Part shown: one piece after another, positions 1-6,779 of the stretch
Position numbering within the stretch: position 1 is the first letter of the stretch
How the letters are laid out: each line of letters opens with the position of its first letter
From: Smithella sp. SCADC
GTDB lineage: Bacteria; Desulfobacterota; Syntrophia; Syntrophales; Smithellaceae
DNA length: 32,360 nucleotides
Direction of reading: 5' to 3'
NCBI GenBank assembly: GCA_000747625.2
Contig: JQDQ01000202.1
Span: 1-32,360 of the forward strand
The notes under the pieces: model-generated
Seen by the model: the letters and a program-made list of their open reading frames with translations, nothing else
Told to the model about the DNA's origin: nothing
Databases searched by the model: none
Translations under genes and position numbers: made by a program

Positions 1-60
1 AACTTAAATACTTAAGGGTGTCCCCTATTTCCTCGATAACCGATCTCTTGAAGCGGAAGG

Positions 61-333
61 TTATCCGGTCTTTATTTTTATATCACCTTCTACATAACGG
101 TGAATGATGCCGGAAATAAGCGTTTGGTATGGCATACCCATCTCCATAGCTTTCTTTTGAATTCCAATAAAATCATGGTCATACAGACGAATCGTTATCC
201 GCTTGTCTTTTTTAAGTGTGTTATTCGCCGCTGCCTTAATCGATTCTATTTCTTTTTTTGATGGCGCAGTAAGCTTCATCTTGCCCTTTTCCAACGCATC
301 AAGAATATCTTTTTCTTCTTTATCGTATTTCAT
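61..333 (-). CDS. CopG/BrnA-like ribbon-helix-helix antitoxin
   Basis: This 90-residue protein is probably the antitoxin of a type II toxin-antitoxin pair. It should bind the toxin encoded just upstream and repress their shared promoter. Residues about 44-80 (ITIRLYDHDF, then MGMPYQTLISGIIHRYVEG) have the pattern of the CopG-type antitoxin family: a short beta strand, two helices, and the conserved PYQTLI segment. The N-terminal half is charged and probably contacts the toxin. Its start overlaps the toxin gene by 14 bases. Toxin first and antitoxin second is the usual order for BrnT/BrnA. Family assignment is from sequence pattern only. Confidence 0.82.
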   Translation of the reverse strand: MKYDKEEKDILDALEKGKMKLTAPSKKEIESIKAAANNTLKKDKRITIRLYDHDFIGIQKKAMEMGMPYQTLISGIIHRYVEGDIKIKTG

Positions 334-613
334 TTTGATTCTCCTGTTCTTCGTTATACATTTTTGTTGCCTTCCTGCTGGGTATTATTGTTTTTAGAAA
401 AATGTAATCCTTTTCCACGATATATGGGACGACATAAATATAACTATCTACAATAACAAAATACAGCTTTTGTCCGGGATAGTTTGACTGGTCGGGATGA
501 TCAGTTACTTTCCAGACATCGCCTCGGGAAAGATGAATGATTATTTGTTCGAAAGATATATGTCTTTCTTTTTTTAACCATTCATTCTTTGCGGGATTCC
601 ACTCGTATTTCAT
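320..613 (-). CDS. BrnT-like (DUF497-related) toxin
   Basis: A 97-residue protein that starts with MKYEWNPAKNEWLKKERHIS, close to the opening of BrnT-type toxins (a [KF]-W-P-K-N motif followed by a helix with H-x-[IV]-S-F-E). BrnT toxins are RelE-fold ribonucleases that act on RNA during translation stress. The middle (KLYFVIVDSYIYVVPYIVE) would form the central beta sheet. The C-terminal ATKMYNEE is typical of the helix preceding the antitoxin gene. It is followed by, and overlaps, the CopG-type antitoxin. The ATG at 613 lies only six bases below a good -10 box, so the mRNA may be leaderless. The exact subfamily is less certain than the toxin role. Confidence 0.78.
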   Translation of the reverse strand: MKYEWNPAKNEWLKKERHISFEQIIIHLSRGDVWKVTDHPDQSNYPGQKLYFVIVDSYIYVVPYIVEKDYIFLKTIIPSRKATKMYNEEQENQNEIR

Positions 614-619
614 GATTCA

Positions 620-648
620 ATTGTACATCATTCGTATGTACACATCAA
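620..648 (-). promoter_or_regulatory. Promoter and palindromic operator of the BrnT/BrnA-like pair
   Basis: Read on the minus strand, there is a -35 TTGATG (643-648), a 17-base spacer and a -10 TACAAT (620-625), followed after six bases by the toxin ATG. The inverted repeat TGTACAT-7-ATGTACA (622-642) overlaps the -10 box and spacer. This is where an autorepressing ribbon-helix-helix antitoxin would bind. The geometry is seen directly; repression is inferred. Confidence 0.7.
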
Positions 649-966
649 GGGATATTATCAACAAGAATATCTTCTATTTATTACGGATAACAAAAATCAA
701 TCGGAACGTATCGAGCGATTTTATGACACAGAATCACTAAAAATGAATATGAACAAGTCACAGATTGTGCACTGAAGTTAGGTTTCGATAATATTTTTGA
801 CAATTTCGTCTGGTCTTGCAAGATTTATACAATGTTCTTTCATATATTCATCATGAAAAAATAGCTAATCGTGCCGAGCAATTAATATATTTTATGGTTT
901 TTTCCCCAAATGTGGTGCAATCCTACTTCATTCCCCAATTAATAAAAAGAGAAACCTATGAATAAT
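649..966. other. Intergenic region with possible decayed coding sequence
   Basis: No intact gene. On the plus strand, a frame around 649-770 (including the words LLFITDNKNQ and ERIERFYDTE) continues after a frame change into EYEQVTDCALKLGFDNIF near 744-800. That stretch reads like protein and weakly resembles the tail of some radical-SAM proteins. Stops and frame changes rule out a functional gene. The rest is AT-rich and featureless. Confidence 0.3.
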
Positions 967-1113
967 GGGGCTGTTCAAAAGCTTGTCCCGTACTTGATAC
1001 GGGATGTTCAGATGCAAGGCGCGCAAGAACCGAACCGCGAGGCGTATATTTACATACGTTGAGCAGTGCGGTTTGCAGCGCAACGAAGTAGATGGACTTT
1101 TTTCAACAGCCCC
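967..1113. repeat. 147-bp inverted-repeat element (MITE/REP-like)
   Basis: The ends form an inverted repeat: GGGGCTGTT at 967-975 and AACAGCCCC at 1105-1113, extending as CAAAAG against CTTTTTTC. Inside is a hairpin, TCCCGTA (986-992) against TACGGGA (998-1004), and a GC-richer core around 1012-1090. No protein is encoded. This is the layout of a non-autonomous mobile or REP-like element; elements ending in GGGCTGTT...AACAGCCC recur between genes in deltaproteobacteria, as I recall. Its right edge touches the lolA stop codon. Confidence 0.65.
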
Positions 1114-1815
1114 TCACGGCATTTCAAAAATTTGGACTCCCGCCGGCGGCCGAAACTGGAAAATTTTCTGTTCCAGTCCCGTATTGATGGAAATGTTGGA
1201 AAATTTCAGCGTAGTGGAATTGCCCATAACATCATCGAAGCTTACCTGCAAAATATAAAAATTGTTTTTATCAATAGTCATCCTGACTGAATTGCAGGCC
1301 GCCGTCTTTTCCCTGGGAATCAACATAAGTAAATAATTGCCGTCTTTGTCATAAGCTTTTGGTTCGGCATATTTGATTATGAAATCATCTTTTAGTTTTC
1401 CCGATCCGGCAAAAAAGTTTATTAAAAACTTCGATTGGAAAATACTTTCCGCCTTCTGCTGATAAGCGACCTTTTCCCTGGCAAGGTAGAGCCACGCGGT
1501 TTTACTGTTAATCACCAGTTTTTTACCTTTGGGATTGGAGTATTCCCAGAGCATATTCTTTGGATTCTTAAAATAAACGCGGCCTTCTTCCCTTTGAGTT
1601 TTCTTGACTGATGTTAATGTTGCTTCCTGAATGAAATTTGCCTTCAGGTCTTTCGTTTCCTCATAAGTGCTCTGAAGCTTTTGGGCAATATTGCCAACCG
1701 CCGGAAGTTCTTCGGAAAAAGCACAACAAGGCCAAGCCGGCAGTGATAGAATAAGGCAAAGAACAATCTTTGTTGCCGTAAATAGCTTATTTGTATTGAA
1801 AATAAATTTTATCAT
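1114..1815 (-). CDS. lolA: Outer-membrane lipoprotein carrier protein LolA
   Basis: LolA is the periplasmic chaperone that takes lipoproteins released by LolCDE and hands them to the outer membrane. From the ATG at 1815 the protein has 233 residues. It has a short basic N-terminus, a hydrophobic stretch (ATKIVLCLILSLPAWPCCAFS) fitting a signal peptide, and then the LolA domain. Family signatures visible are LKANFIQEATLTSVKKT, GRVYFKNPKNMLWEYSNP and KGKKLVINSKTAWLY, which build the half-barrel that holds the acyl chain. A GTG at 1848 with an upstream AGGGA would add 11 residues and is an alternative start. The gene is alone on its strand here, and its stop codon abuts the repeat at 967-1113. 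The C-terminus appears complete. Confidence 0.88.
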   Translation of the reverse strand: MIKFIFNTNKLFTATKIVLCLILSLPAWPCCAFSEELPAVGNIAQKLQSTYEETKDLKANFIQEATLTSVKKTQREEGRVYFKNPKNMLWEYSNPKGKKLVINSKTAWLYLAREKVAYQQKAESIFQSKFLINFFAGSGKLKDDFIIKYAEPKAYDKDGNYLLMLIPREKTAACNSVRMTIDKNNFYILQVSFDDVMGNSTTLKFSNISINTGLEQKIFQFRPPAGVQIFEMP

Positions 1816-2004
1816 TTTTTTATAAAAAAACGGCCATTGATGGCACACTTTTCCCTGTGAAGTTTATATCTGTCTTTATCCATGCCTCTTAAGTGACGAT
1901 GATATAAGGCTATATTGATAAGTTATTGATTATATTGAATATTTTAATTGCCTAAACCTTGTGCAATTTGGTGTAAAATCGTAACAATTACACACTTAGA
2001 GACA

Positions 2005-2050
2005 TTATCAACAACGTTATCAACAACCATTTCCACAGTGTTGTGGAATA
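2005..2050. promoter_or_regulatory. DnaA-box-like cluster
   Basis: Three 9-mers in the same orientation begin exactly 12 bases apart: TTATCAACA at 2005, TTATCAACA at 2017 and ATTTCCACA at 2029. An inverted partner, TGTGGAATA, follows at 2042-2050. Each is one or two changes from the DnaA consensus TTATCCACA. TTCCACA-GTGT-TGTGGAA (2031-2048) is also a perfect hairpin. AT-rich DNA lies on the left (about 1900-1990). It could be a DnaA-binding regulatory cluster or an origin-like site. No dnaA, dnaN or gyrB is near, so origin function is not shown. Confidence 0.4.
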
Positions 2051-2090
2051 CAAACCCAAGTACCTGTATCAAAGAAGAAAAACAAAAAAT

Positions 2091-3188
2091 TTACTTCCTG
2101 GCGGTCTTTTTCCCATCAAATATTTTGACGCGCCAGCCGAACGGATCAGCTTTCAATCCATATTGAATTTGCAGGATTTCATTATATAATTTCTCCGCCA
2201 GCACTCCGGTCTTGCCGCCATTAATTGAATATTCTTTTCCGCGGAAGTGAATATGCCCCACCGGAGAAACGACGGCCGCCGTTCCGGAAGCAAAAGCTTC
2301 TTTCAATGAACCATTTTTGGAAGTAGCAATAACCTCGTCAATGGATATCGGTCTTTCCACAACCTTGGTTTTTAAATGTTTTGCCAAAGTTATCACTGAA
2401 TTACGCGTCACACCCGGCAAAATCGATCCGGCTAAAGGAGGTGTAATTAATTCATTGCCAATGACAAAAAAGATATTGCTTGTTCCAACTTCTTCCACGT
2501 ATCTTTTCTCGGAGGAATCAAGCCACAGAACCTGCGTGTACCCCATATTAGTGGCTATCCTGCTGGCATAAAGGCTGGCGGCGTAATTACCGGCCGCCTT
2601 AATATGACCGATTCCTCCGCGCACCGCGCGGGAGTATTCCTCCGATACATACATTTTTGTCGGAGCAAATCCCTGCGGATAATAAGCTCCCACCGAACCT
2701 GCCACTATAAAAAAGAGATATTCGCTGGCCGGATGCACACCCAGTGCCGCTTCAGTGGCAATCATGGTCGGACGTATATATAAAGATGTTCCTTCACCGT
2801 GGGGTATCCATTCCTTTTCCAGAATAACAAGTTTCTTGATAGCCTCCAGAAAAATTTCCTCATCCATCTGTGGCATACAGAGTCTTTCCGCGGATACATT
2901 CATCCTTTTAATATTTTCCATCGGACGGAAAAGATAAATTTCGTCTTTTGGTCCGCGATAGGCTTTGAGACCTTCAAATATTTCCTGACCGTAATGCAGA
3001 CACATGGCCGTTGGATCAAGCTGTAATTTACGGTAAGGTTCGATTACCGGATGATACCATCCCTTGCCTTCTTTATATTTAATGTTGAAAAAGTGGTCCG
3101 TAACCACCTTGCCGAAACCAAGCTTGGACTCATCACGTGGCTTAGCTTTTCTTTCTTTAGTTGGTGTTTTCCTTATTTTAATTTCCAT
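2091..3188 (-). CDS. ilvE: Branched-chain amino acid aminotransferase
   Basis: This PLP enzyme catalyses the last step of valine, leucine and isoleucine synthesis and the first of their breakdown, exchanging amino groups with 2-oxoglutarate in the cytoplasm. From the ATG at 3188 it has 365 residues, the size of the longer BCAT form. Visible signatures are HYGQEIFEGLKAYRG (about 65-79), the PLP lysine in GHIKAAGNYAASL (about Lys197), EEVGTSNIFFV (about 232) and GSILPGVTRNS. The ATG at 3188 has GAGAGG upstream at good spacing; a GTG 15 bases earlier is possible but less likely. It lies 90 bases downstream of comM on the same strand and could be cotranscribed with it. Confidence 0.95.
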   Translation of the reverse strand: MEIKIRKTPTKERKAKPRDESKLGFGKVVTDHFFNIKYKEGKGWYHPVIEPYRKLQLDPTAMCLHYGQEIFEGLKAYRGPKDEIYLFRPMENIKRMNVSAERLCMPQMDEEIFLEAIKKLVILEKEWIPHGEGTSLYIRPTMIATEAALGVHPASEYLFFIVAGSVGAYYPQGFAPTKMYVSEEYSRAVRGGIGHIKAAGNYAASLYASRIATNMGYTQVLWLDSSEKRYVEEVGTSNIFFVIGNELITPPLAGSILPGVTRNSVITLAKHLKTKVVERPISIDEVIATSKNGSLKEAFASGTAAVVSPVGHIHFRGKEYSINGGKTGVLAEKLYNEILQIQYGLKADPFGWRVKIFDGKKTARK

Positions 3189-3278
3189 AAATGCCTCTCT
3201 CACCAGGCTCTAGCCTCAGTTATATTCTTCTACTATCCGCAAATCGGTCTGGTATTAAAATTTTTCTTTGACATAGCA

Positions 3279-4808
3279 CTAAATTAAACTTCTATCAAGA
3301 CTTCGGTACTGAATTGCTTCGGCAACATGAGCAGGCTCAATATTCTTTTTGTTTTCCATATCGGCGATTGTGCGGGACACTTTTAATATACGGTTTACTG
3401 CCCGGGCGCTTAACCCCAGTTTTTCAATGGCCATTTCGATCAGTTTATGCGCTTCTTCGTCTATCGAACAAAAATTCTTAATTTGTTTTTCCGTCATCCG
3501 GGCGTTACAAAGAACGCCGTTTTGTCCGAAACGTTTTTTCTGCAAATCACGCGCTTTATTGACTCGTTCTTTGACTGCCGCAGAAGATTCTCCCTGTTCT
3601 TTATCGGACAGAGCCCGATATTTTACCGAGGGGACTTCAATGTGTAAATCTATCCTATCCAATAGTGGCCCGGATATTTTAGACTGATACTGACGAATCT
3701 GTTGCGGGGTGCAGCGACAAGTATGCACGCGATCGCCGAAATAGCCGCAGGGACACGGATTCATCGCCGCTACCAGCATGAATTTCGCGGGAAAGGAAGC
3801 GGTTACTGAAGAACGAGTGATTGTTATTGTGCCATCCTCCAATGGTTGTCTCAGAGCTTCCAGAACGTTTTTTTTGAACTCGGGAAGTTCGTCCAGAAAA
3901 AGAACGCCCAAATGAGCAAGGCTTATTTCTCCCGGGCGCGGTGTCTGGCCGCCTCCCACCAGACCGGCGTCCGATATGGTGTGGTGCGGCGAACGAAAAG
4001 GTCTCACGGCCATTAACGTTTCTTCCTTATTAAGGAAACCGGCAATAGAAAATACTTTGGTCACTTCAATCGCTTCATCAAAGGAAAGATCCGGTAAAAT
4101 CGTCGGCATCCTTTTTGCCAGCATACTTTTTCCTGAGCCGGGCGGTCCGATCATCAGAACGTTATGTCCACCGGCTGCCGCTATTTCCAAGGCTCTTTTG
4201 GCCTGCTTCTGCCCTTTTATTTCGTTAAAATCCAAATCATATTTACTTGTTTTTTGAAAAATTTTATTTATGTCCAGAGAAAGCGGCTCAATGTTCTTTC
4301 TTCCTTCCAGAAATTCCACAACATCCGGCAATGTCTTTACCGGAATTACTTTAATTCCTTCCACCATGGCCGCTTCCGCAGCGTTTTCTTCAGGAACGAA
4401 GACAGACTTAATGCCTATTTCCTTCGCCTTGAAAGTAGCCGGCAAAACACCGTTTACTCTTTTTATACTTCCATCAAGTGATAGTTCCCCGATAAAAAAA
4501 CAATCCTTTAAATTATCTTCTTTAATTAATTCTTCTGCGGCCAGAATGCCCACAGCGATGGGCAGATCAAAACCGGTGCCCTCTTTTTTAATGTCGGCGG
4601 GAGCCAGATTAATGGTTACATGACTGCGGGGAAAACGATAGCCGGAATTTTTTATGGCGGCCCGAATCCGGTCCCTGCTTTCTTTAACTGAAGCATCCGG
4701 CAGGCCTACCGTAGCAAACTGAGGCAGCCCCTGAGATGTATCAACTTCCACGAACACAGGGTATGATTCCATGCCAATAACGCTCATACTGATTACTTTA
4801 ACGAACAT
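3279..4808 (-). CDS. comM: ComM/YifB family Mg-chelatase-like AAA+ ATPase
   Basis: A 509-residue ComM (YifB) protein, a hexameric helicase that promotes branch migration during recombination of incoming DNA in natural transformation. It starts with the family opening MFVKVISMSVIG. The N-terminal Lon-protease-like domain (about 1-170) includes PADIKKEGTGFDLPIAVGIL. The AAA+ core holds Walker A GPPGSGKS (221-228), Walker B LFLDE (303-307), SPHHTISDAGLVGGG, and the cysteine-rich NPCPCGYFGD...CRC segment (about 350-366). The C-terminal Mg-chelatase helical domain contains LSARAVNRILKVSRTIAD. Full length. SD-like GAAGAGG precedes the ATG, and a sigma-70-type promoter lies about 90 bases upstream. 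Part of the 5' end of this gene is duplicated upstream of the neighbouring methyltransferase gene. Confidence 0.95.
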   Translation of the reverse strand: MFVKVISMSVIGMESYPVFVEVDTSQGLPQFATVGLPDASVKESRDRIRAAIKNSGYRFPRSHVTINLAPADIKKEGTGFDLPIAVGILAAEELIKEDNLKDCFFIGELSLDGSIKRVNGVLPATFKAKEIGIKSVFVPEENAAEAAMVEGIKVIPVKTLPDVVEFLEGRKNIEPLSLDINKIFQKTSKYDLDFNEIKGQKQAKRALEIAAAGGHNVLMIGPPGSGKSMLAKRMPTILPDLSFDEAIEVTKVFSIAGFLNKEETLMAVRPFRSPHHTISDAGLVGGGQTPRPGEISLAHLGVLFLDELPEFKKNVLEALRQPLEDGTITITRSSVTASFPAKFMLVAAMNPCPCGYFGDRVHTCRCTPQQIRQYQSKISGPLLDRIDLHIEVPSVKYRALSDKEQGESSAAVKERVNKARDLQKKRFGQNGVLCNARMTEKQIKNFCSIDEEAHKLIEMAIEKLGLSARAVNRILKVSRTIADMENKKNIEPAHVAEAIQYRSLDRSLI

Positions 4809-4835
4809 TAGGACCTCTTCAACAACAATCTTCTA

Positions 4836-4893
4836 ATACCATTTTGATTGGAAGCTGCCGCCTGCAAGATGGTTATTACAAGCGAATTGGTAT
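4836..4893. repeat. 58-bp inverted-repeat insertion in the comM leader
   Basis: The segment is bounded by ATACCATTT (4836-4844) and AATTGGTAT (4885-4893), an imperfect inverted repeat. It sits between the comM -10 box and start codon. The second copy of the same promoter region (5787-5847) lacks it, so it looks like a small insertion into one copy. An identical end word, ATACCAATTC, occurs at 4941-4950. Confidence 0.45.
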
Positions 4894-4896
4894 GAA

Positions 4897-4925
4897 ATAC
4901 TAGCTAATCGGAATCTTTATATCAA
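4897..4925 (-). promoter_or_regulatory. comM promoter
   Basis: On the minus strand there is a -35 TTGATA (4920-4925), a 17-base spacer and a -10 TAGTAT (4897-4902). It matches sigma-70 spacing and is almost identical to the promoter at 5819-5847. The predicted leader to the comM ATG is about 85 bases because of the inserted inverted repeat. Confidence 0.6.
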
Positions 4926-4949
4926 GATATTTTCTTGCTTATACCAATT

Positions 4950-5753
4950 CTATTTCCTGTTGTACCAGCATTTAGGCAAAGGAAGAGATGGTTTGTTTTG
5001 CGTATTATCAGTATCCAACGGATGCGGGAAAAATTTAGTAAACGATGGACTACTTATGCGATCATTACGCAAAAAAGTAAGTTCCACAACCATAGGAATC
5101 TCTATATCGCCAATTCTTACTGAATCGGAACAATTATTGGGATGATTGTGAACACATGTATGTGTTTGTAAAAGTTTTTCAAACACCTGCGATACCAATT
5201 TAAAAAATGGTTTGCTCCAAAGTTCGTTTAGAGCATGAAATTCAATCACAATAATCCTGAAACGTTTCAACAAATCATCCGACGCGCCTAATAGCACCTC
5301 ATATTCAGACCCTTCAATATCCATTTGCAACAATAAATCACCTTGCGAATCAGGCCATGATAATTTTACCCAATCGTCAATAGTCATAAATTTATCATTG
5401 GTTAATATACCGATATGCTTCTTTGTAAACACAAAAAGCTCGTGAGACTGGGTTGGTTTCTCTACAGATCCATCTGCTAAAAAAACCTTCATTCCCCTGT
5501 CCGCACAATCTTTCTCAAATACAGAATCAAAACCCACACCGGGTGAGAAACATGCTTCAATTTCTGCAAGATCATCCGGGACAAGATACCCTCCATCACC
5601 TATTGCTCCTAAACGAATCAACTCTTTGTCGCAGGATACAGGCTGCAATTTGTTCAACAATGATTGCAGTTTGTTTTTATCCGTCAATCTACTGGGATGA
5701 AGATTCATTGCAGCAAATATGCTCAATGCAGGTTCATTTATAAAATTTTTCAT
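4950..5753 (-). CDS. FkbM-family SAM-dependent methyltransferase
   Basis: This 267-residue protein resembles FkbM-type methyltransferases, which O-methylate sugars or other small molecules, often in polysaccharide or secondary-metabolite pathways. The SAM-binding core runs from about residue 50 (LGAIGDGGYLVPDD, then EACFSPGVGFDSVFEKDCADRGMKVFLADGS) to about 180. The family signature is LLLQMDIEGSEYEVLLGA (about 141-157), then IIVIEFHAL. Its substrate cannot be told. The ATG at 5753 has no good Shine-Dalgarno sequence and lies inside a short ORF (5734-5787) that begins like comM. A later ATG at residue 16 is an alternative start. The gene has no pathway partners here and sits between two copies of the comM promoter, so it looks like inserted cargo. 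Confidence 0.82.
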   Translation of the reverse strand: MKNFINEPALSIFAAMNLHPSRLTDKNKLQSLLNKLQPVSCDKELIRLGAIGDGGYLVPDDLAEIEACFSPGVGFDSVFEKDCADRGMKVFLADGSVEKPTQSHELFVFTKKHIGILTNDKFMTIDDWVKLSWPDSQGDLLLQMDIEGSEYEVLLGASDDLLKRFRIIVIEFHALNELWSKPFFKLVSQVFEKLLQTHTCVHNHPNNCSDSVRIGDIEIPMVVELTFLRNDRISSPSFTKFFPHPLDTDNTQNKPSLPLPKCWYNRK

Positions 5754-5787
5754 TGCTGACGCTTATGTTGATTACTTTAACAAACAT
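5734..5787 (-). other. 17-codon leader ORF made from a copy of the comM start
   Basis: The ORF reads MFVKVINISVSNEKFYK and stop. Its first eight codons match comM (MFVKVISMSV) apart from small changes, and its tail overlaps the methyltransferase start in another frame. It has an AGGA eleven bases before the ATG and a strong promoter upstream. It is probably a duplication relic that now acts as a leader and could couple translation to the methyltransferase gene. That role is inferred. Confidence 0.5.
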
Positions 5788-5856
5788 TTCAACTTTCCTA
5801 ACGAAAATTTTGTCCGAAATACTAGCTAATCGAAATTTTTATATCAAGATATTTCT
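5768..5856 (-). repeat. Second copy of the comM promoter and 5' end
   Basis: This segment repeats 4791-4930: the words GATTACTTTAAC(A/G)AACATT and GAAATACTAGCTAATCG, and the run TATATCAAGATATTT, occur in the same order and orientation. The main difference is the 58-bp insertion present only in the comM-proximal copy. The pair forms a direct repeat flanking the FkbM methyltransferase gene. Confidence 0.75.
5819..5847 (-). promoter_or_regulatory. Duplicated promoter upstream of the FkbM methyltransferase
   Basis: On the minus strand there is a -35 TTGATA (5842-5847), a 17-base spacer and a -10 TAGTAT (5819-5824), with the same hexamers and spacing as the comM promoter. The predicted start site is about 25 bases upstream of the leader ORF ATG at 5787. 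Confidence 0.6.
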
Positions 5857-5958
5857 CAAAAAAATGGGCATCCTGTTAATGAGAATTTTAGAAAAAACAA
5901 GATTATGCACTTCTCTTTATATTCAAAGTTTCCCGTGTTAAGAATTGATTCTTTGAAA

Positions 5959-6262
5959 TTATGGGTCACTTTCCAGATACTCAAGCAGTAAACGGTTCAA
6001 GCGCTCCGGCACATCAAGCGGAATCCAGTGGCTCCCCAATCATGACCCACCACTAAAGCCCGATTAATGCCAAGCTGATCCATTAGGGCCGTCACGTCAC
6101 CGACTATGGTCTCGAGGGTATAATTTTCTTTGCCTTCCGGCGCGTCGGAATCACCGAATCCCCGAAGATCCGGAACAATTACTTGAAAACCACGGCTCGT
6201 CAAGAATTTGATCTGATCACGCCAGATACGGGCCGAATCCGGAAAGCCGTGCTGTTGCAGGT
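5959..6262 (-). pseudogene. Alpha/beta hydrolase remnant with internal deletion
   Basis: The pieces read as an epoxide-hydrolase-like alpha/beta hydrolase. First come HGFPDSARIWRDQIKF and GFQVIVPDLRGFGDSDAPEG, then the nucleophile elbow VVGHDWGA (about 6040-6060). After a frame change comes a normal C-terminus, SHWIPLDVPERLNRLLLEYL, ending at 5959. The cap domain and the late catalytic Asp region between the elbow and C-terminus are missing. The N-terminus before HGFPDS is also missing and fuses into the neighbouring methyltransferase remnant. It cannot make a working hydrolase. The remaining open frame (5997-6203) codes for only 68 residues. Confidence 0.75.
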
Positions 6263-6765
6263 GATAAAAATTCCACCTTCTGGAAGCTGCATTTTAATTC
6301 GATCAATTAAAGTTATCGCCTGGCTGCGAGAACGGTAATCCCAAAAGCCCACCATTTCAATGATATGAGGTTGGAAAACACTGGCAGCATTTTCTATGAC
6401 TTTTATTCGGAAAAGGCGGCAACCAGAAGGTCAATAACAACTTTAAACCTGTTGGTCACGGCCTGACGGTTTTCAAATTTGCCGATCCAATGACGCGTTA
6501 TCCATCCTTCAAAATTCCCTTTTAATTGCGGTTTTATTTTCTCGTGATAGTTGTAAAACAAATCAAATGAGCGCCAGCCGACCGCCCCGTATTTTGCCTG
6601 ACGATTGAATTTGCTTAAACGGTCAAAGGCGAAACTCGAAATATGATTCCGATCCCTTCCCATATCCCAGAGGATCTTATTAAGAGGACCGCCGCCATTA
6701 GCTGCTTTCCGGTAGAAAGCCTGAGCAAGATTAGTTGCCCTACACCAGGAATTATCACACAACAT
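6253..6765 (-). pseudogene. Truncated class I SAM methyltransferase remnant
   Basis: The intact first part (6403-6765, start ATG 6765 with AGGAAAGG upstream) codes for about 120 residues containing KYGAVGWRSFDLFYNYHEKI, ITRHWIGKFENRQAVTNRFK and VVIDLLVAAF. After the stop, another frame gives IENAASVFQPHIIEMVGFWD, YRSRSQAITLID and LPEGGIFITCN (to about 6253), the late part of a class I methyltransferase fold. The SAM-binding segment expected between the two parts is absent, so an internal deletion is likely. The tail fuses into the hydrolase remnant. The start lies 14 bases after the diguanylate cyclase stop, so it was probably once cotranscribed with that gene. The family call is from motif memory. 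Confidence 0.6.
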
Positions 6766-6779
6766 ATCCTTTCCTGAAA

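Noticed and set aside
1114-1848. Reading lolA as a lipoprotein because of the CC pair near the signal peptide end
   Set aside because: The residues before the cysteines (LPAWPC) do not form a lipobox, and LolA is a soluble periplasmic protein.
1948-2166. 72-codon plus-strand frame across the DnaA-box-like cluster
   Set aside because: It is low-complexity (repeated Thr-Leu-Ser from the box repeats), has no ribosome site and overlaps the end of ilvE.
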